8,079 nucleotides of DNA, from positions 1-8,079 of the forward strand of contig USDZ01000072.1 of assembly GCA_900553525.1 (NCBI GenBank), in the 5' to 3' direction. The DNA comes from an uncultured Oscillospiraceae bacterium. GTDB taxonomy: Bacteria > Bacillota > Clostridia > Oscillospirales > Acutalibacteraceae. The translations under genes were made by a program, and so were the position numbers. Below the pieces are notes generated by a model that was given only the letters and a program-made list of their open reading frames with translations, was not told the DNA's origin and did no database searches. Shown here in pieces: positions 1-5,658 of the stretch (position 1 is its first letter; the number at the start of each line of letters is the position of its first letter).

Positions 1-69
1 AAACGCTACGATATGCTGACCAAAGAACAGAACCTGCCGGAACACCTGTCAGAGGAGGTGATTTTTTGA
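1..69 (+). CDS. C-terminal end of an unidentified plus-strand gene (partial)
   Basis: The frame is open from the left edge to a TGA at 67-69, giving 22 residues that end in LSEEVIF. The tail is hydrophilic and acidic and looks like an ordinary soluble protein C-terminus, but it is too short to assign to a family. It is the only probable plus-strand gene in the window and runs toward the long minus-strand operon. The intergenic terminators at 304-354 and 363-407 lie between the two. Its last codons also spell a perfect Shine-Dalgarno sequence (53-61). That it is coding is inferred from the open frame, the position before plus-facing terminators and the absence of a better reading. A chance open frame of this length cannot be excluded. 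Confidence 0.55.
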   Translation, partial: KRYDMLTKEQNLPEHLSEEVIF

Positions 70-80
70 AAGTATTGTGA
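53..80 (+). promoter_or_regulatory. Strong Shine-Dalgarno leading into a four-codon mini-ORF
   Basis: AGGAGGTGA at 53-61 is fully complementary to the anti-Shine-Dalgarno end of 16S rRNA. It is ideally spaced before a TTG at 66-68, which overlaps the stop codon of the preceding gene as TTGA. The reading TTG AAA GTA TTG TGA (66-80) would make only M-K-V-L. No convincing gene continues in any frame. It may be the remnant of a lost downstream gene, a tiny leader ORF, or a coincidence of the Glu-Glu-Val codons of the upstream gene. Confidence 0.3.
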
Positions 81-92
81 ATAAATTTCACA
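76..92. repeat. AT-rich 17-base palindrome, possible operator
   Basis: TGTGAA (76-81) and TTCACA (87-92) are perfect inverted arms around TAAAT. The half-site resembles those bound by CRP/FNR-family or Rex-type regulators, but the five-base centre does not match the four-base centre of the usual Rex site or the six bases between the TGTGA and TCACA arms of CRP. A weak -35-like TTGAAA (66-71) and -10-like CATTAT (91-96) flank it with a poor 19-base spacer. The palindrome is real; a regulatory role is speculative. Confidence 0.35.
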
Positions 93-239
93 TTATGTTT
101 ACCTTTTATATCTCTCTCCCGCGGAAACTATTGCCAGGCCGGCGCTTTTCCTTTTCAGCACATCCGCCTCCATGCTGTCGAAGCCCGGCCTCCCGCCGGT
201 CCTATTCCCGCTGGTACCGGCCGTTCTGCATAACCGCCG

Positions 240-266
240 AGGCCCCGGCGGGAACTCCCGGGGCCT
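240..266. repeat. GC-rich hairpin in the intergenic region
   Basis: AGGCCCCGG (240-248) and CCGGGGCCT (258-266) form a perfect 9-bp stem around a 9-base loop. No T-run follows on either strand, so it is not a typical terminator. It may be part of a structured transcript or the degraded foot of an older element. Confidence 0.45.
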
Positions 267-303
267 GGGACTCGAACACGCTCTGTTTTTACCGGCACAA
301 ACA

Positions 304-354
304 AAGCGTCACGCCGGGCGGCTTGCTTTGCCCCGGCGTGACGCTTCGGTTTTT
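304..354 (+). terminator. Rho-independent terminator, plus strand
   Basis: Perfect 15-bp inverted arms at 304-318 and 332-346 enclose a 13-base loop and are followed by CGG and five T's (350-354). On the minus strand only a weak TTTGT follows, so the main direction is plus. It would end transcripts coming from the gene that stops at 69. Confidence 0.75.
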
Positions 355-362
355 CCGTCAAC

Positions 363-407
363 AAAAAAACCGGAATGAGACTTTCCTTCGTCCCATTCCG
401 GGTTTTT
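363..407 (-). terminator. Bidirectional terminator closing the long minus-strand operon
   Basis: Arms at 370-381 and 390-401 pair over 12 positions with one A-C mismatch, around an 8-base loop. On the minus strand the stem is followed by seven T's (complement of 363-369), about 50 bases after the last stop codon of the operon. On the plus strand it is followed by TTTTT (403-407). It therefore works in principle in both directions between convergent genes. Confidence 0.8.
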
Positions 408-453
408 ATCAAAACAGATGTTGCCCGCGGCCATCTGCGGACGGGCGGCCTGA

Positions 454-1032
454 TTACTCCCGTTTCTTTCCCCGTCCGCTATGCCCATCGTCCGAAGGGG
501 ATGCCGCCGGAGCCTCGATTTCGGCTTTCGTATGCGAACGGCCCTCGTCCCGGAACAAGGGCCCGCCGGACAGGTCAAACCCGGTTTTATCCGATATCGG
601 CTGCCTTTTGGCGGCCGAGCGTTCGCTCAGCCAGGCGCCCAGCATCAAAACGGGGACGAGAACAGGCGACATATGCCGCCATATCATGCGGGCCGTGGAT
701 ACTCCGGCATCCTGTCCCCACGATCCGACGCGGACCGGGAAGGCATCCCGGATGGAAAAGGCGTAAAGGAAAAAGACGACTCCCGCCACGGCGCAAAGAA
801 TCAGGCCGATGTACCGGCGTTTGGAGACCGCCTCGAACAGCACCGCGCCCGCCACCATCAGCACGGTCGCGGCAGCGAGAGGCACGATAGACAGCACTTT
901 GTCGTGTTGCCCCGCCTCCACGGCGTTGGCATTGTTCATTTGGATGCTGACCATGGTGACGATCTGTATGGCGACCACCAGGACCAGGACAATCCAGAAA
1001 AGGATCCGGAAAATGCCCGCAGCTCCCCGCAT
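454..1032 (-). CDS. Hypothetical four-helix membrane protein with charged cytoplasmic tail
   Basis: This 192-residue protein is not one I recognise. Four hydrophobic segments are visible, at about residues 10-30, 46-69, 74-94 and 121-136. The short KRR turn near 71-73 and the basic N-terminus fit a topology with both ends inside the cell. The last 55 or so residues form a hydrophilic, Ser/Asp/Lys/Arg-rich tail, probably disordered, ending KKRE. The ATG is well supported by a Shine-Dalgarno sequence (minus-strand AAGGAGG at 1041-1047) eight bases upstream. It is the last gene of the operon, 117 bp after proB and about 50 bp before a strong terminator. It has no signal peptide cleavage motif, metal-binding motif or catalytic signature that I can see. 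It could be an integral membrane accessory protein; nothing in the sequence links it to proline synthesis. Coding status is fairly secure, function unknown. Confidence 0.75.
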   Translation of the reverse strand: MRGAAGIFRILFWIVLVLVVAIQIVTMVSIQMNNANAVEAGQHDKVLSIVPLAAATVLMVAGAVLFEAVSKRRYIGLILCAVAGVVFFLYAFSIRDAFPVRVGSWGQDAGVSTARMIWRHMSPVLVPVLMLGAWLSERSAAKRQPISDKTGFDLSGGPLFRDEGRSHTKAEIEAPAASPSDDGHSGRGKKRE

Positions 1033-1072
1033 GAAAAACCCCTCCTTAATTTTTGCTCCGGATTGTTCCGAA

Positions 1073-1088
1073 ACGCGGTGTCCCCGCG
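1073..1088. repeat. Small hairpin between proB and the membrane-protein gene
   Basis: ACGCGG (1073-1078) and CCGCGT (1083-1088) pair around a four-base loop. On the minus strand it is followed only by TTT and then mixed sequence, so it is at most a weak or leaky terminator. The rest of the 117-bp gap shows no convincing promoter. Confidence 0.35.
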
Positions 1089-1149
1089 TGAAAACGAGGC
1101 TGAAATGACAAAATGAGGCGCCACTCGAAATTCCACTCCCTGCCTGTCT

Positions 1150-1947
1150 TTACGGCAGAAAACGGGTGCCCACCGGCTTCCCATCCAGGAGATCATAGAT
1201 CCGCTCCGGCTGAGACCCCTGCATGATGACGGTGGGGATTCCGGCCTTCTGCGCGACGGCGGCGGCGTGCAGTTTCGTCGTCATGCCGCCGGTTCCCCGA
1301 TTGGACCCGGAACCTCCGGCCAGGGAGAACAGCGCGTCGTCGATCCGGCGGACCTCCGGAATCCGTTTGGCCCCGGGGTTTTTGCGCGGGTCGGCGTCGT
1401 ACAGGCCGTCCATATCGGTAAGCATGATCAGCAGGTCGGCGTTCAGGAACGAAGCCACCATGGCGGAAAGGGTGTCGTTGTCACCGAAATTGGCGCCGGC
1501 CAGTTCATCAATGGCAACGGTGTCGTTCTCATTGACCACCGGAATGATCCCCATCTCCAGCAACGTGCAAAACGTGTCCAGAATATGCTGTTTGGTGGGA
1601 TCGTTTTCCATGATGTCCCGGGTCAGCAGAATCTGCGCCACCGTGCCGTTGTACTCCCCGAACAGCTTGTCGTAAATGAACATCAGCTCGCATTGCCCGA
1701 CCGCCGCAACCGCCTGTCTTTCACGGGTACTGGCGGGCCGCGCGGGCAAGCCCAGCTTGCCCACCCCCACGCCGATGGCGCCCGAACTGACCAGGACGAT
1801 TTCTTTTCCGGCGTTATGCAGATCGCACAGCACCTTGCACAGCGCTTCAATCGCCCGGATATTCAGCTTTCCGTTTTCATAGGTGAGGGTCGATGTCCCG
1901 ACCTTCACCACGATCCTTTTCGCATCCGAAAGGGACTGATCCGGCAT
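1150..1947 (-). CDS. proB: Glutamate 5-kinase, short form without PUA domain
   Basis: ProB phosphorylates L-glutamate with ATP to gamma-glutamyl phosphate, the first step of proline synthesis in the cytoplasm. The 265-residue protein is a complete amino-acid-kinase fold. It shows KVGTST (15-20), SSGAI (54-58), NEND (139-142), FGDNDTLSA (154-162), TDMDGLY (177-183) and GTGGMTTKLHAA (218-229) in the normal order. It ends just after the kinase domain and lacks the C-terminal PUA domain of the longer E. coli-type enzyme (about 367 residues); short forms are known in other bacteria. The ATG has an AGGA Shine-Dalgarno (1957-1960) nine bases upstream. It lies 53 bp after the M16 gene, with a strong hairpin in the gap. 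proA, the usual partner, is not adjacent: the next gene is a membrane protein. Assignment is confident; feedback control by proline is expected for the family but cannot be read here. Confidence 0.95.
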   Translation of the reverse strand: MPDQSLSDAKRIVVKVGTSTLTYENGKLNIRAIEALCKVLCDLHNAGKEIVLVSSGAIGVGVGKLGLPARPASTRERQAVAAVGQCELMFIYDKLFGEYNGTVAQILLTRDIMENDPTKQHILDTFCTLLEMGIIPVVNENDTVAIDELAGANFGDNDTLSAMVASFLNADLLIMLTDMDGLYDADPRKNPGAKRIPEVRRIDDALFSLAGGSGSNRGTGGMTTKLHAAAVAQKAGIPTVIMQGSQPERIYDLLDGKPVGTRFLP

Positions 1948-1966
1948 ATAGACACATCCTTTTCCA

Positions 1967-1989
1967 ATCCGCGGGCCGGGCCCGCGGAT
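1967..1989 (-). repeat. Perfect GC-rich hairpin in the leader of proB
   Basis: ATCCGCGGGC (1967-1976) and GCCCGCGGAT (1980-1989) form a 10-bp perfect stem with a 3-base loop. It ends about six bases before the proB Shine-Dalgarno core. On the minus strand it is followed by TTGGAAAAGG, not a T-run, so it is not a standard terminator. It may act as an mRNA processing or stability element, or modulate ribosome access to proB. Confidence 0.5.
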
Positions 1990-2000
1990 CCAAATTGACT

Positions 2001-3278
2001 TTACCTAGAGGGCCGGCCGAACACCGCCTGTACATCCTCAGCCGGACAGACCGGGCCGGCCGCGGCATAAGCCCACGGCCCTTCGAACATCGACGCGGCA
2101 AGAGCCTGCACCTGTTCGAGCGTCACCTCGTCAAGCCGATCCAGCGTTTCCCTCACCGGAATCTCCCGCCCGGCGAAAAGCTGGGTCTGGCCCGCGTAAA
2201 ACGCGCGGGCAGCGACGGTTTCCATTCCCAATATGACCGAGGCTTTGATCTGCGCTCTGGCCCTTTCCAGTTCCGCAGGGGTGACCCCGCCGCTGCGGCA
2301 CAGATCGTCGAGAACCCCACGGATTTCCCGCAGCGCCTCCCTCTGATTGGCGGGAGCAACCGAGGCGGATACAGTAAACAGCCCGGTTCCTGCCGCCGCC
2401 TCATGGGACGAATAAATCGAATAGACCAGGCCCCTCTCCTCCCGGAGCCGTTGGAACAACCGGGACGAGGCGCCGCCGCCCACGATAAAGTTTAGCAGCA
2501 TCATGGCATACCGGCGTTCATCGTCATAGGCCAGGCCAGGAAATCCAATTTCGAAGCTCACCTGCTCAAACGGCTTGGCACGCAGGGTGATCCCGGGGCA
2601 AAACCCGGGCGTGTCCGCCGCCGGCCGTCCGGCGCCGCGCGGCCTCCTCCCCAGCGATTCCTCCAATCGGAGAAGCAGGCCGTCTGCATCAAAATGTCCC
2701 GCGAGAACCACCAGCATCCGCTCCGGCGTATAGGTCTGGCTGACATACCGCCGCAGAGTGGAGGCGGTGATGCCCCCGACCGTCTCGGGATACCCGCAGA
2801 CCGGCCGGCCCAAAGGCGACTGCGGCCACACGGCGCCGCACAGCGCCTCGTGGGCCAAATCCTCCCCGATGTCCTCGTACATCGCGATCTCTTCGAGGAT
2901 CACGCCCCGTTCCAACTCCAGCTCCTCCGGATCCAAACGGGAATGCAGCAGCATGTCGAGCAGAATGTCCAGCACCTGTGCCGGCCCGGACGGGTGGGGA
3001 TCGGCGGCCAACGCCTGCGCATAGTAGCGGGTGTACGCCCGGGTGGTATAGGCGTTGAGGGTACCGCCCAGTCCGTCGATTTCCTCGGAAATCTGTCGGG
3101 CGGTCCGACGGCCGGTGCCCTTGAACAGCATATGTTCGGTGAAGTGGGAGATGCCCTGTTCCGCCGGCGATTCATACCGGGACCCCGCCTCCACCCAAAT
3201 GTCCACCGAGGCCGACATCGCCTCTTTTTCAGGGAGAAGCAGGACCCGCAGGCCATTGTCCCATGTGTGCTTTTCCAT
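2001..3278 (-). CDS. M16 family zinc metallopeptidase (processing-peptidase type)
   Basis: This 425-residue protein is a single M16B-type subunit, the length usual for bacterial relatives of mitochondrial processing peptidase and Bacillus YmxG/MlpA. The inverted zinc motif HFTEH is at residues 45-49: the two His bind zinc and Glu48 is the catalytic base. The third ligand is Glu130 in the LEEI segment. The N-terminal M16 domain covers about 1-150. The inactive-like second domain follows at about 160-345, with the substrate-binding RLREERGLVYS region near 276-286. No signal peptide is seen, so it is probably cytoplasmic. I start it at ATG 3278 because residues MEKHTWDNGL match the usual family N-terminus. 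An in-frame TTG at 3308 overlaps the Nudix gene and has no Shine-Dalgarno. The AAAGG at 3291-3295 lies 12 bases upstream, a rather long spacing. The start is only 7 bp after the Nudix stop, implying translational coupling. The natural substrate is unknown. Confidence 0.92.
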   Translation of the reverse strand: MEKHTWDNGLRVLLLPEKEAMSASVDIWVEAGSRYESPAEQGISHFTEHMLFKGTGRRTARQISEEIDGLGGTLNAYTTRAYTRYYAQALAADPHPSGPAQVLDILLDMLLHSRLDPEELELERGVILEEIAMYEDIGEDLAHEALCGAVWPQSPLGRPVCGYPETVGGITASTLRRYVSQTYTPERMLVVLAGHFDADGLLLRLEESLGRRPRGAGRPAADTPGFCPGITLRAKPFEQVSFEIGFPGLAYDDERRYAMMLLNFIVGGGASSRLFQRLREERGLVYSIYSSHEAAAGTGLFTVSASVAPANQREALREIRGVLDDLCRSGGVTPAELERARAQIKASVILGMETVAARAFYAGQTQLFAGREIPVRETLDRLDEVTLEQVQALAASMFEGPWAYAAAGPVCPAEDVQAVFGRPSR

Positions 3279-3285
3279 CGTCTGT

Positions 3286-3720
3286 TTACGCCTTTCTGGT
3301 CCGGCCAATATATGCGATAGCCGCTTCCAGCACCTGTTGGTCGTTGTCGTAGGTCACGAGACGAAGAGCCTCCTCCCCCGGCAGCCACCGCAGTTCCCGG
3401 ATTTCCTCCTCCTGAGGCATGGCCTGAGCCGGCCCTTTGTCCGGATCGGGCGAGCCGAGAAAATACACCACGTCCTTATCTACGCCGGGTTTGGGCGCAT
3501 ACCGGACGGCCCGACGAAACCCCGTGTCCAGACGGACCGACAGGCCGGTCTCCTCCCGGATCTCCCGGATCGCTGTCTCTTCCTCCGATTCTCCCGGTTC
3601 CATGTGCCCCTTCGGAAAAGCCCAGTGCCCGCCGTTGACGTGACGGATAAGCAAAAAGGCCGGTCCCCCCGCAGAGTTGCGGAAGACCACCGCCCCACAG
3701 GATTTTTCATGCCGTTTCAT
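3286..3720 (-). CDS. Nudix hydrolase, Ap4A-hydrolase-like
   Basis: The protein has 144 residues, a typical length for a single Nudix domain. The Nudix box is complete: Gly38, Glu44, then REIREETGL at 52-60, matching G-x5-E-x7-REUxEExGU. These acidic residues bind the Mg2+ ions used to cleave nucleoside-diphosphate linkages. The beginning SCGAVVFR (7-14) and the WAFPKGHMEPGE stretch (33-44) resemble the asymmetric diadenosine-tetraphosphatase (NUDT2/MutT-like) branch, so Ap4A is the most likely substrate. Substrate cannot be settled by motif alone; dNTP or other dinucleotide cleavage remains possible. The ATG at 3718-3720 follows a GGGGGA Shine-Dalgarno about seven bases upstream, and the gene starts 24 bp after truB. 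Ap4A is a side product of aminoacyl-tRNA synthetases, so its place in a translation operon makes sense, but this link is inference. Confidence 0.9.
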   Translation of the reverse strand: MKRHEKSCGAVVFRNSAGGPAFLLIRHVNGGHWAFPKGHMEPGESEEETAIREIREETGLSVRLDTGFRRAVRYAPKPGVDKDVVYFLGSPDPDKGPAQAMPQEEEIRELRWLPGEEALRLVTYDNDQQVLEAAIAYIGRTRKA

Positions 3721-3744
3721 TCAGCAGTCCCCCTTCTCCGTCCG

Positions 3745-4623
3745 TCAAAAGAGCCGCTTGACCTGGAGTTCCCCCTGCGCAGGCTCGCCCAGCCCGAGAA
3801 ACGTCCCCTGCGGATCCTGTACCCGCACGATGCCGGTGGGAACCGCCGTTAGACGGTCGAGAGCCAAGGCGCCGCCGTGGCAAAAACGAATCGCCTGGCC
3901 AGCCGATACCCGCAGGGCCGGATAGGAGGCAAAAGCTTCTTCCACCGGCCGGATCCGGCCAGACAGGGTTCCCTCCGCCGCGAGTTCCCGCGCTTCGTCT
4001 AGGGTAAGGCAATCCGGCAGGCCAAAACCCGCTGCCTCGGTCCGCCTGAGCGCCGACATAACGGCGCCGCAGCCGAGCCGGCGGCCCAAGTCATCGCAGA
4101 TTGTCCGTATGTATGTCCCCTTGGAACAGGCGCAGTCCAAGGTCAAAATCCCTTTTTGAGGGTCGTAGTCCACAATGTCCAACCGCTGAACCGTCACCGC
4201 CCGCGCTTCTCTTTCGACTTCAATGCCGCGCCGGGCCAAATCGTACAGCCGTACGCCATCCCGCTTGAGGGCCGACATCATCGGCGGCACCTGCCAGATC
4301 TCGCCCCGGAACGCGGGCAAAACGGCCTCGATGTCCCCGAGCGCCGGTGCATCCGCGCCGGTGGGTTCCACCTTTCCCCAAATATCCAGGGTGTCGCTGC
4401 AATATCCGAAGGTCAGTGTGGCGGTATACCGTTTATCCTGCACGGGCAGGAGGGGGATGGCGCGTGTCGCCCGGCCAAATAAGACAGGCAGAACCCCCGT
4501 AGCCATCGGGTCCAGCGTGCCGGTATGCCCGGCCTTTTTTTCTCCCACCAGCCGCCGCAACACGGCACAGCAGGCAAAAGACGTCATATGATCCGGTTTA
4601 TCCAGACAAAGAATACCGTCCAT
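3745..4623 (-). CDS. truB: tRNA pseudouridine-55 synthase
   Basis: TruB converts uridine 55 in the T-loop of most tRNAs to pseudouridine and also helps tRNA fold. The 292-residue protein carries the catalytic aspartate Asp38 in AGHTGTLDPMATG (31-43), the conserved tyrosine Tyr66 in DKRYTA, the PPMMSALKRDG motif (113-123) and KGTYIRT (168-174). A small C-terminal RNA-binding domain spans about 235-292. The N-terminal KPxGxTS motif reads KPDHMTS, with His in place of Gly, and is followed by FACCAV where FDVV is common. Related Clostridia also vary here, so activity is probably unaffected. The ATG is preceded by GAGGAGAG with seven bases of spacing. It lies 48 bp after nrnA, in a gap that holds a possible promoter. 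The gene that often follows in Firmicutes, ribF, is absent; a Nudix gene follows instead. Confidence 0.96.
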   Translation of the reverse strand: MDGILCLDKPDHMTSFACCAVLRRLVGEKKAGHTGTLDPMATGVLPVLFGRATRAIPLLPVQDKRYTATLTFGYCSDTLDIWGKVEPTGADAPALGDIEAVLPAFRGEIWQVPPMMSALKRDGVRLYDLARRGIEVEREARAVTVQRLDIVDYDPQKGILTLDCACSKGTYIRTICDDLGRRLGCGAVMSALRRTEAAGFGLPDCLTLDEARELAAEGTLSGRIRPVEEAFASYPALRVSAGQAIRFCHGGALALDRLTAVPTGIVRVQDPQGTFLGLGEPAQGELQVKRLF

Positions 4624-4648
4624 GGTTCCGCTCTCCTCGAAAGGGGCC

Positions 4649-4675
4649 TTTATAAGCGGCCTGGTCTCAGGTCAA
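4649..4675 (-). promoter_or_regulatory. Possible internal promoter for truB and downstream genes
   Basis: On the minus strand TTGACC (4675-4670) and TATAAA (4654-4649) each match five of six bases of the sigma-A consensus. The spacer of 15 bases is shorter than the ideal 17. The -35 overlaps the TGA stop of nrnA. A transcript would start near 4642, just before the truB Shine-Dalgarno. The AT-rich -10 stands out in GC-rich surroundings, but the short spacer makes this tentative. Confidence 0.3.
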
Positions 4676-5640
4676 GCCGCCTCGATCCCCGGCACGGCCT
4701 GCCGTACGGCGTCCATGATCCGGGCCACGGCCGCATCGATAGGACCGCTCATCGCACATCCTGCCGCCTGTTTGTGACCGCCGCCGCCAAGCAGCGAGCA
4801 GATCGCGGAGGCATCGGCGTGGGTACCGGTCCGCACACTGACCTTAAAGTCCCCGTCCGGCTTCTGCCGGAGGGTGACGCCTACCCAGACCCCTTCGATC
4901 TGGCGCGGCAGAGGGGCCAGCCCCTCCAAATCGTTTTCCTCCGCCCCGCTGCTTTTCAGCATATCGGTGGTGATCGCCATCACCGCCAGCCGATCCCGCC
5001 AATAAAACCGCATGGATTCGAGCGCCAGCCGTTCGAGTTCCACCCGAGCGCGGGACTTGCAGTCGAACATCACCCGGTTGATCGTCTCCATCTGTGCCCC
5101 GGCCTCCATCAGCGCCGCCGCCACCCGGTGAGCATAGGGCGTGGTGCTTCCGTATTTGAAGCAGCCGGTATCGGTGGCAAGGCCGGTATATAGACAATCG
5201 GCGATAAACGGCGTGAGCGCCGCCCCCAGACAGGGCAATAGATCGTAAATGAGCAGCGCCGTTGCCGGGGCGGCGGCATCCAGGAGCAGATACCGCTGAA
5301 AATCCCGGTGGGAGGCGTGATGGTCAATGGCCAGATCCACCCGCTCCGCATACGGCGCTAGCCGGGGGCCGAGCAGCTTGGCGTCGGCCACATCCACCGC
5401 GCAGATGAACGCCGGTTCAAACGCGGGCGAGGGAACCGTCTGTGTCATATAAGCGTATTTATCGGGGATCTCGTCGGAACACGCCACCCGCGCCGTCTTG
5501 CCCAGGCTCTGCAAGGCGCGGCACAGGGCATACCCCGAACCGATCGTGTCGCCGTCCGGATACTGGTGGGTCAGCAGCAGAATCCGGTCCGCCTTCAGCA
5601 GCAGGCCGGCGGCCTCCTCCACCGTCACCGATTGGCTCAT
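4672..5640 (-). CDS. nrnA: DHH/DHHA1 phosphoesterase, oligoribonuclease / pAp phosphatase
   Basis: NrnA degrades 2- to 5-nucleotide RNA fragments left by other RNases and dephosphorylates pAp to AMP, in the cytoplasm. The 322-residue protein has the DHH catalytic domain with His25, Asp29 and Asp31 in HQYPDGD, Asp83 in VDVAD, the DHH triad at 106-108, and Asp157 in GLATDTG; these bind two Mn2+ ions. The C-terminal DHHA1 domain has GGGGHKQAAG at 285-294 for RNA binding. The length fits the family (about 310-325). I chose ATG 5640 because AAGGGGG lies about seven bases upstream. An in-frame GTG at 5664 would place that Shine-Dalgarno inside the gene and lies in the stem of a hairpin. The position between rbfA and truB is the standard Clostridial and Bacillota order. 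The annotation is strong; the exact split between nanoRNase and pAp phosphatase activity cannot be read from sequence. Confidence 0.93.
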   Translation of the reverse strand: MSQSVTVEEAAGLLLKADRILLLTHQYPDGDTIGSGYALCRALQSLGKTARVACSDEIPDKYAYMTQTVPSPAFEPAFICAVDVADAKLLGPRLAPYAERVDLAIDHHASHRDFQRYLLLDAAAPATALLIYDLLPCLGAALTPFIADCLYTGLATDTGCFKYGSTTPYAHRVAAALMEAGAQMETINRVMFDCKSRARVELERLALESMRFYWRDRLAVMAITTDMLKSSGAEENDLEGLAPLPRQIEGVWVGVTLRQKPDGDFKVSVRTGTHADASAICSLLGGGGHKQAAGCAMSGPIDAAVARIMDAVRQAVPGIEAA

Positions 5641-5658
5641 ACAGATTCCCCCTTGTCC

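Larger units (their letters stand above)
70..453. other. Intergenic region between convergent genes
   Basis: This 384-bp stretch holds no gene I can support. It starts with an AT-rich segment (about 70-115) containing a palindrome. It continues as GC-rich DNA with one strong hairpin (240-266) of unknown role, and ends with two terminator hairpins (304-354 and 363-407). Open frames crossing it in several readings have low-complexity Pro/Arg-rich translations and run through the terminators, so I take them as GC-driven shadows. A small non-coding transcript ending at 354 is possible but unsupported. Confidence 0.6.

Noticed and set aside
262..284. tRNA T-arm-like sequence (minus-strand GTTCGAGTCCC)
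   Set aside because: The T-stem bases do not pair, and there is no matching acceptor stem, anticodon arm or CCA end in the surrounding sequence.
155..412. Minus-strand 85-codon open frame in the intergenic region
   Set aside because: It crosses the operon terminator and the plus-strand terminator hairpin, has no SD and an unlikely composition.
77..766. Plus-strand open frame of 229 codons beginning GTG
   Set aside because: It runs through two terminators and into the antisense of the membrane-protein gene; the translation is low-complexity Arg/Pro/Ser and resembles no protein, and the SD at 53-61 is too far away (about 16 bases).
481..1116. Plus-strand 211-codon frame opposite the four-TM gene
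   Set aside because: The minus-strand gene has a good SD, a clear membrane pattern and a terminator after it; the plus frame is charged, featureless and typical of GC-driven antisense frames.
1267..1998. Plus-strand 243-codon frame opposite proB
   Set aside because: Entirely antisense to a gene with all family motifs; its translation shows no domain.
2694..3320. Plus-strand 208-codon frame opposite the M16 peptidase
   Set aside because: Antisense shadow of a conserved gene; no SD or recognisable motif.
4525..5193. Plus-strand 222-codon frame opposite truB and nrnA
   Set aside because: Antisense to two conserved genes; His/Arg/Pro-rich shadow composition.
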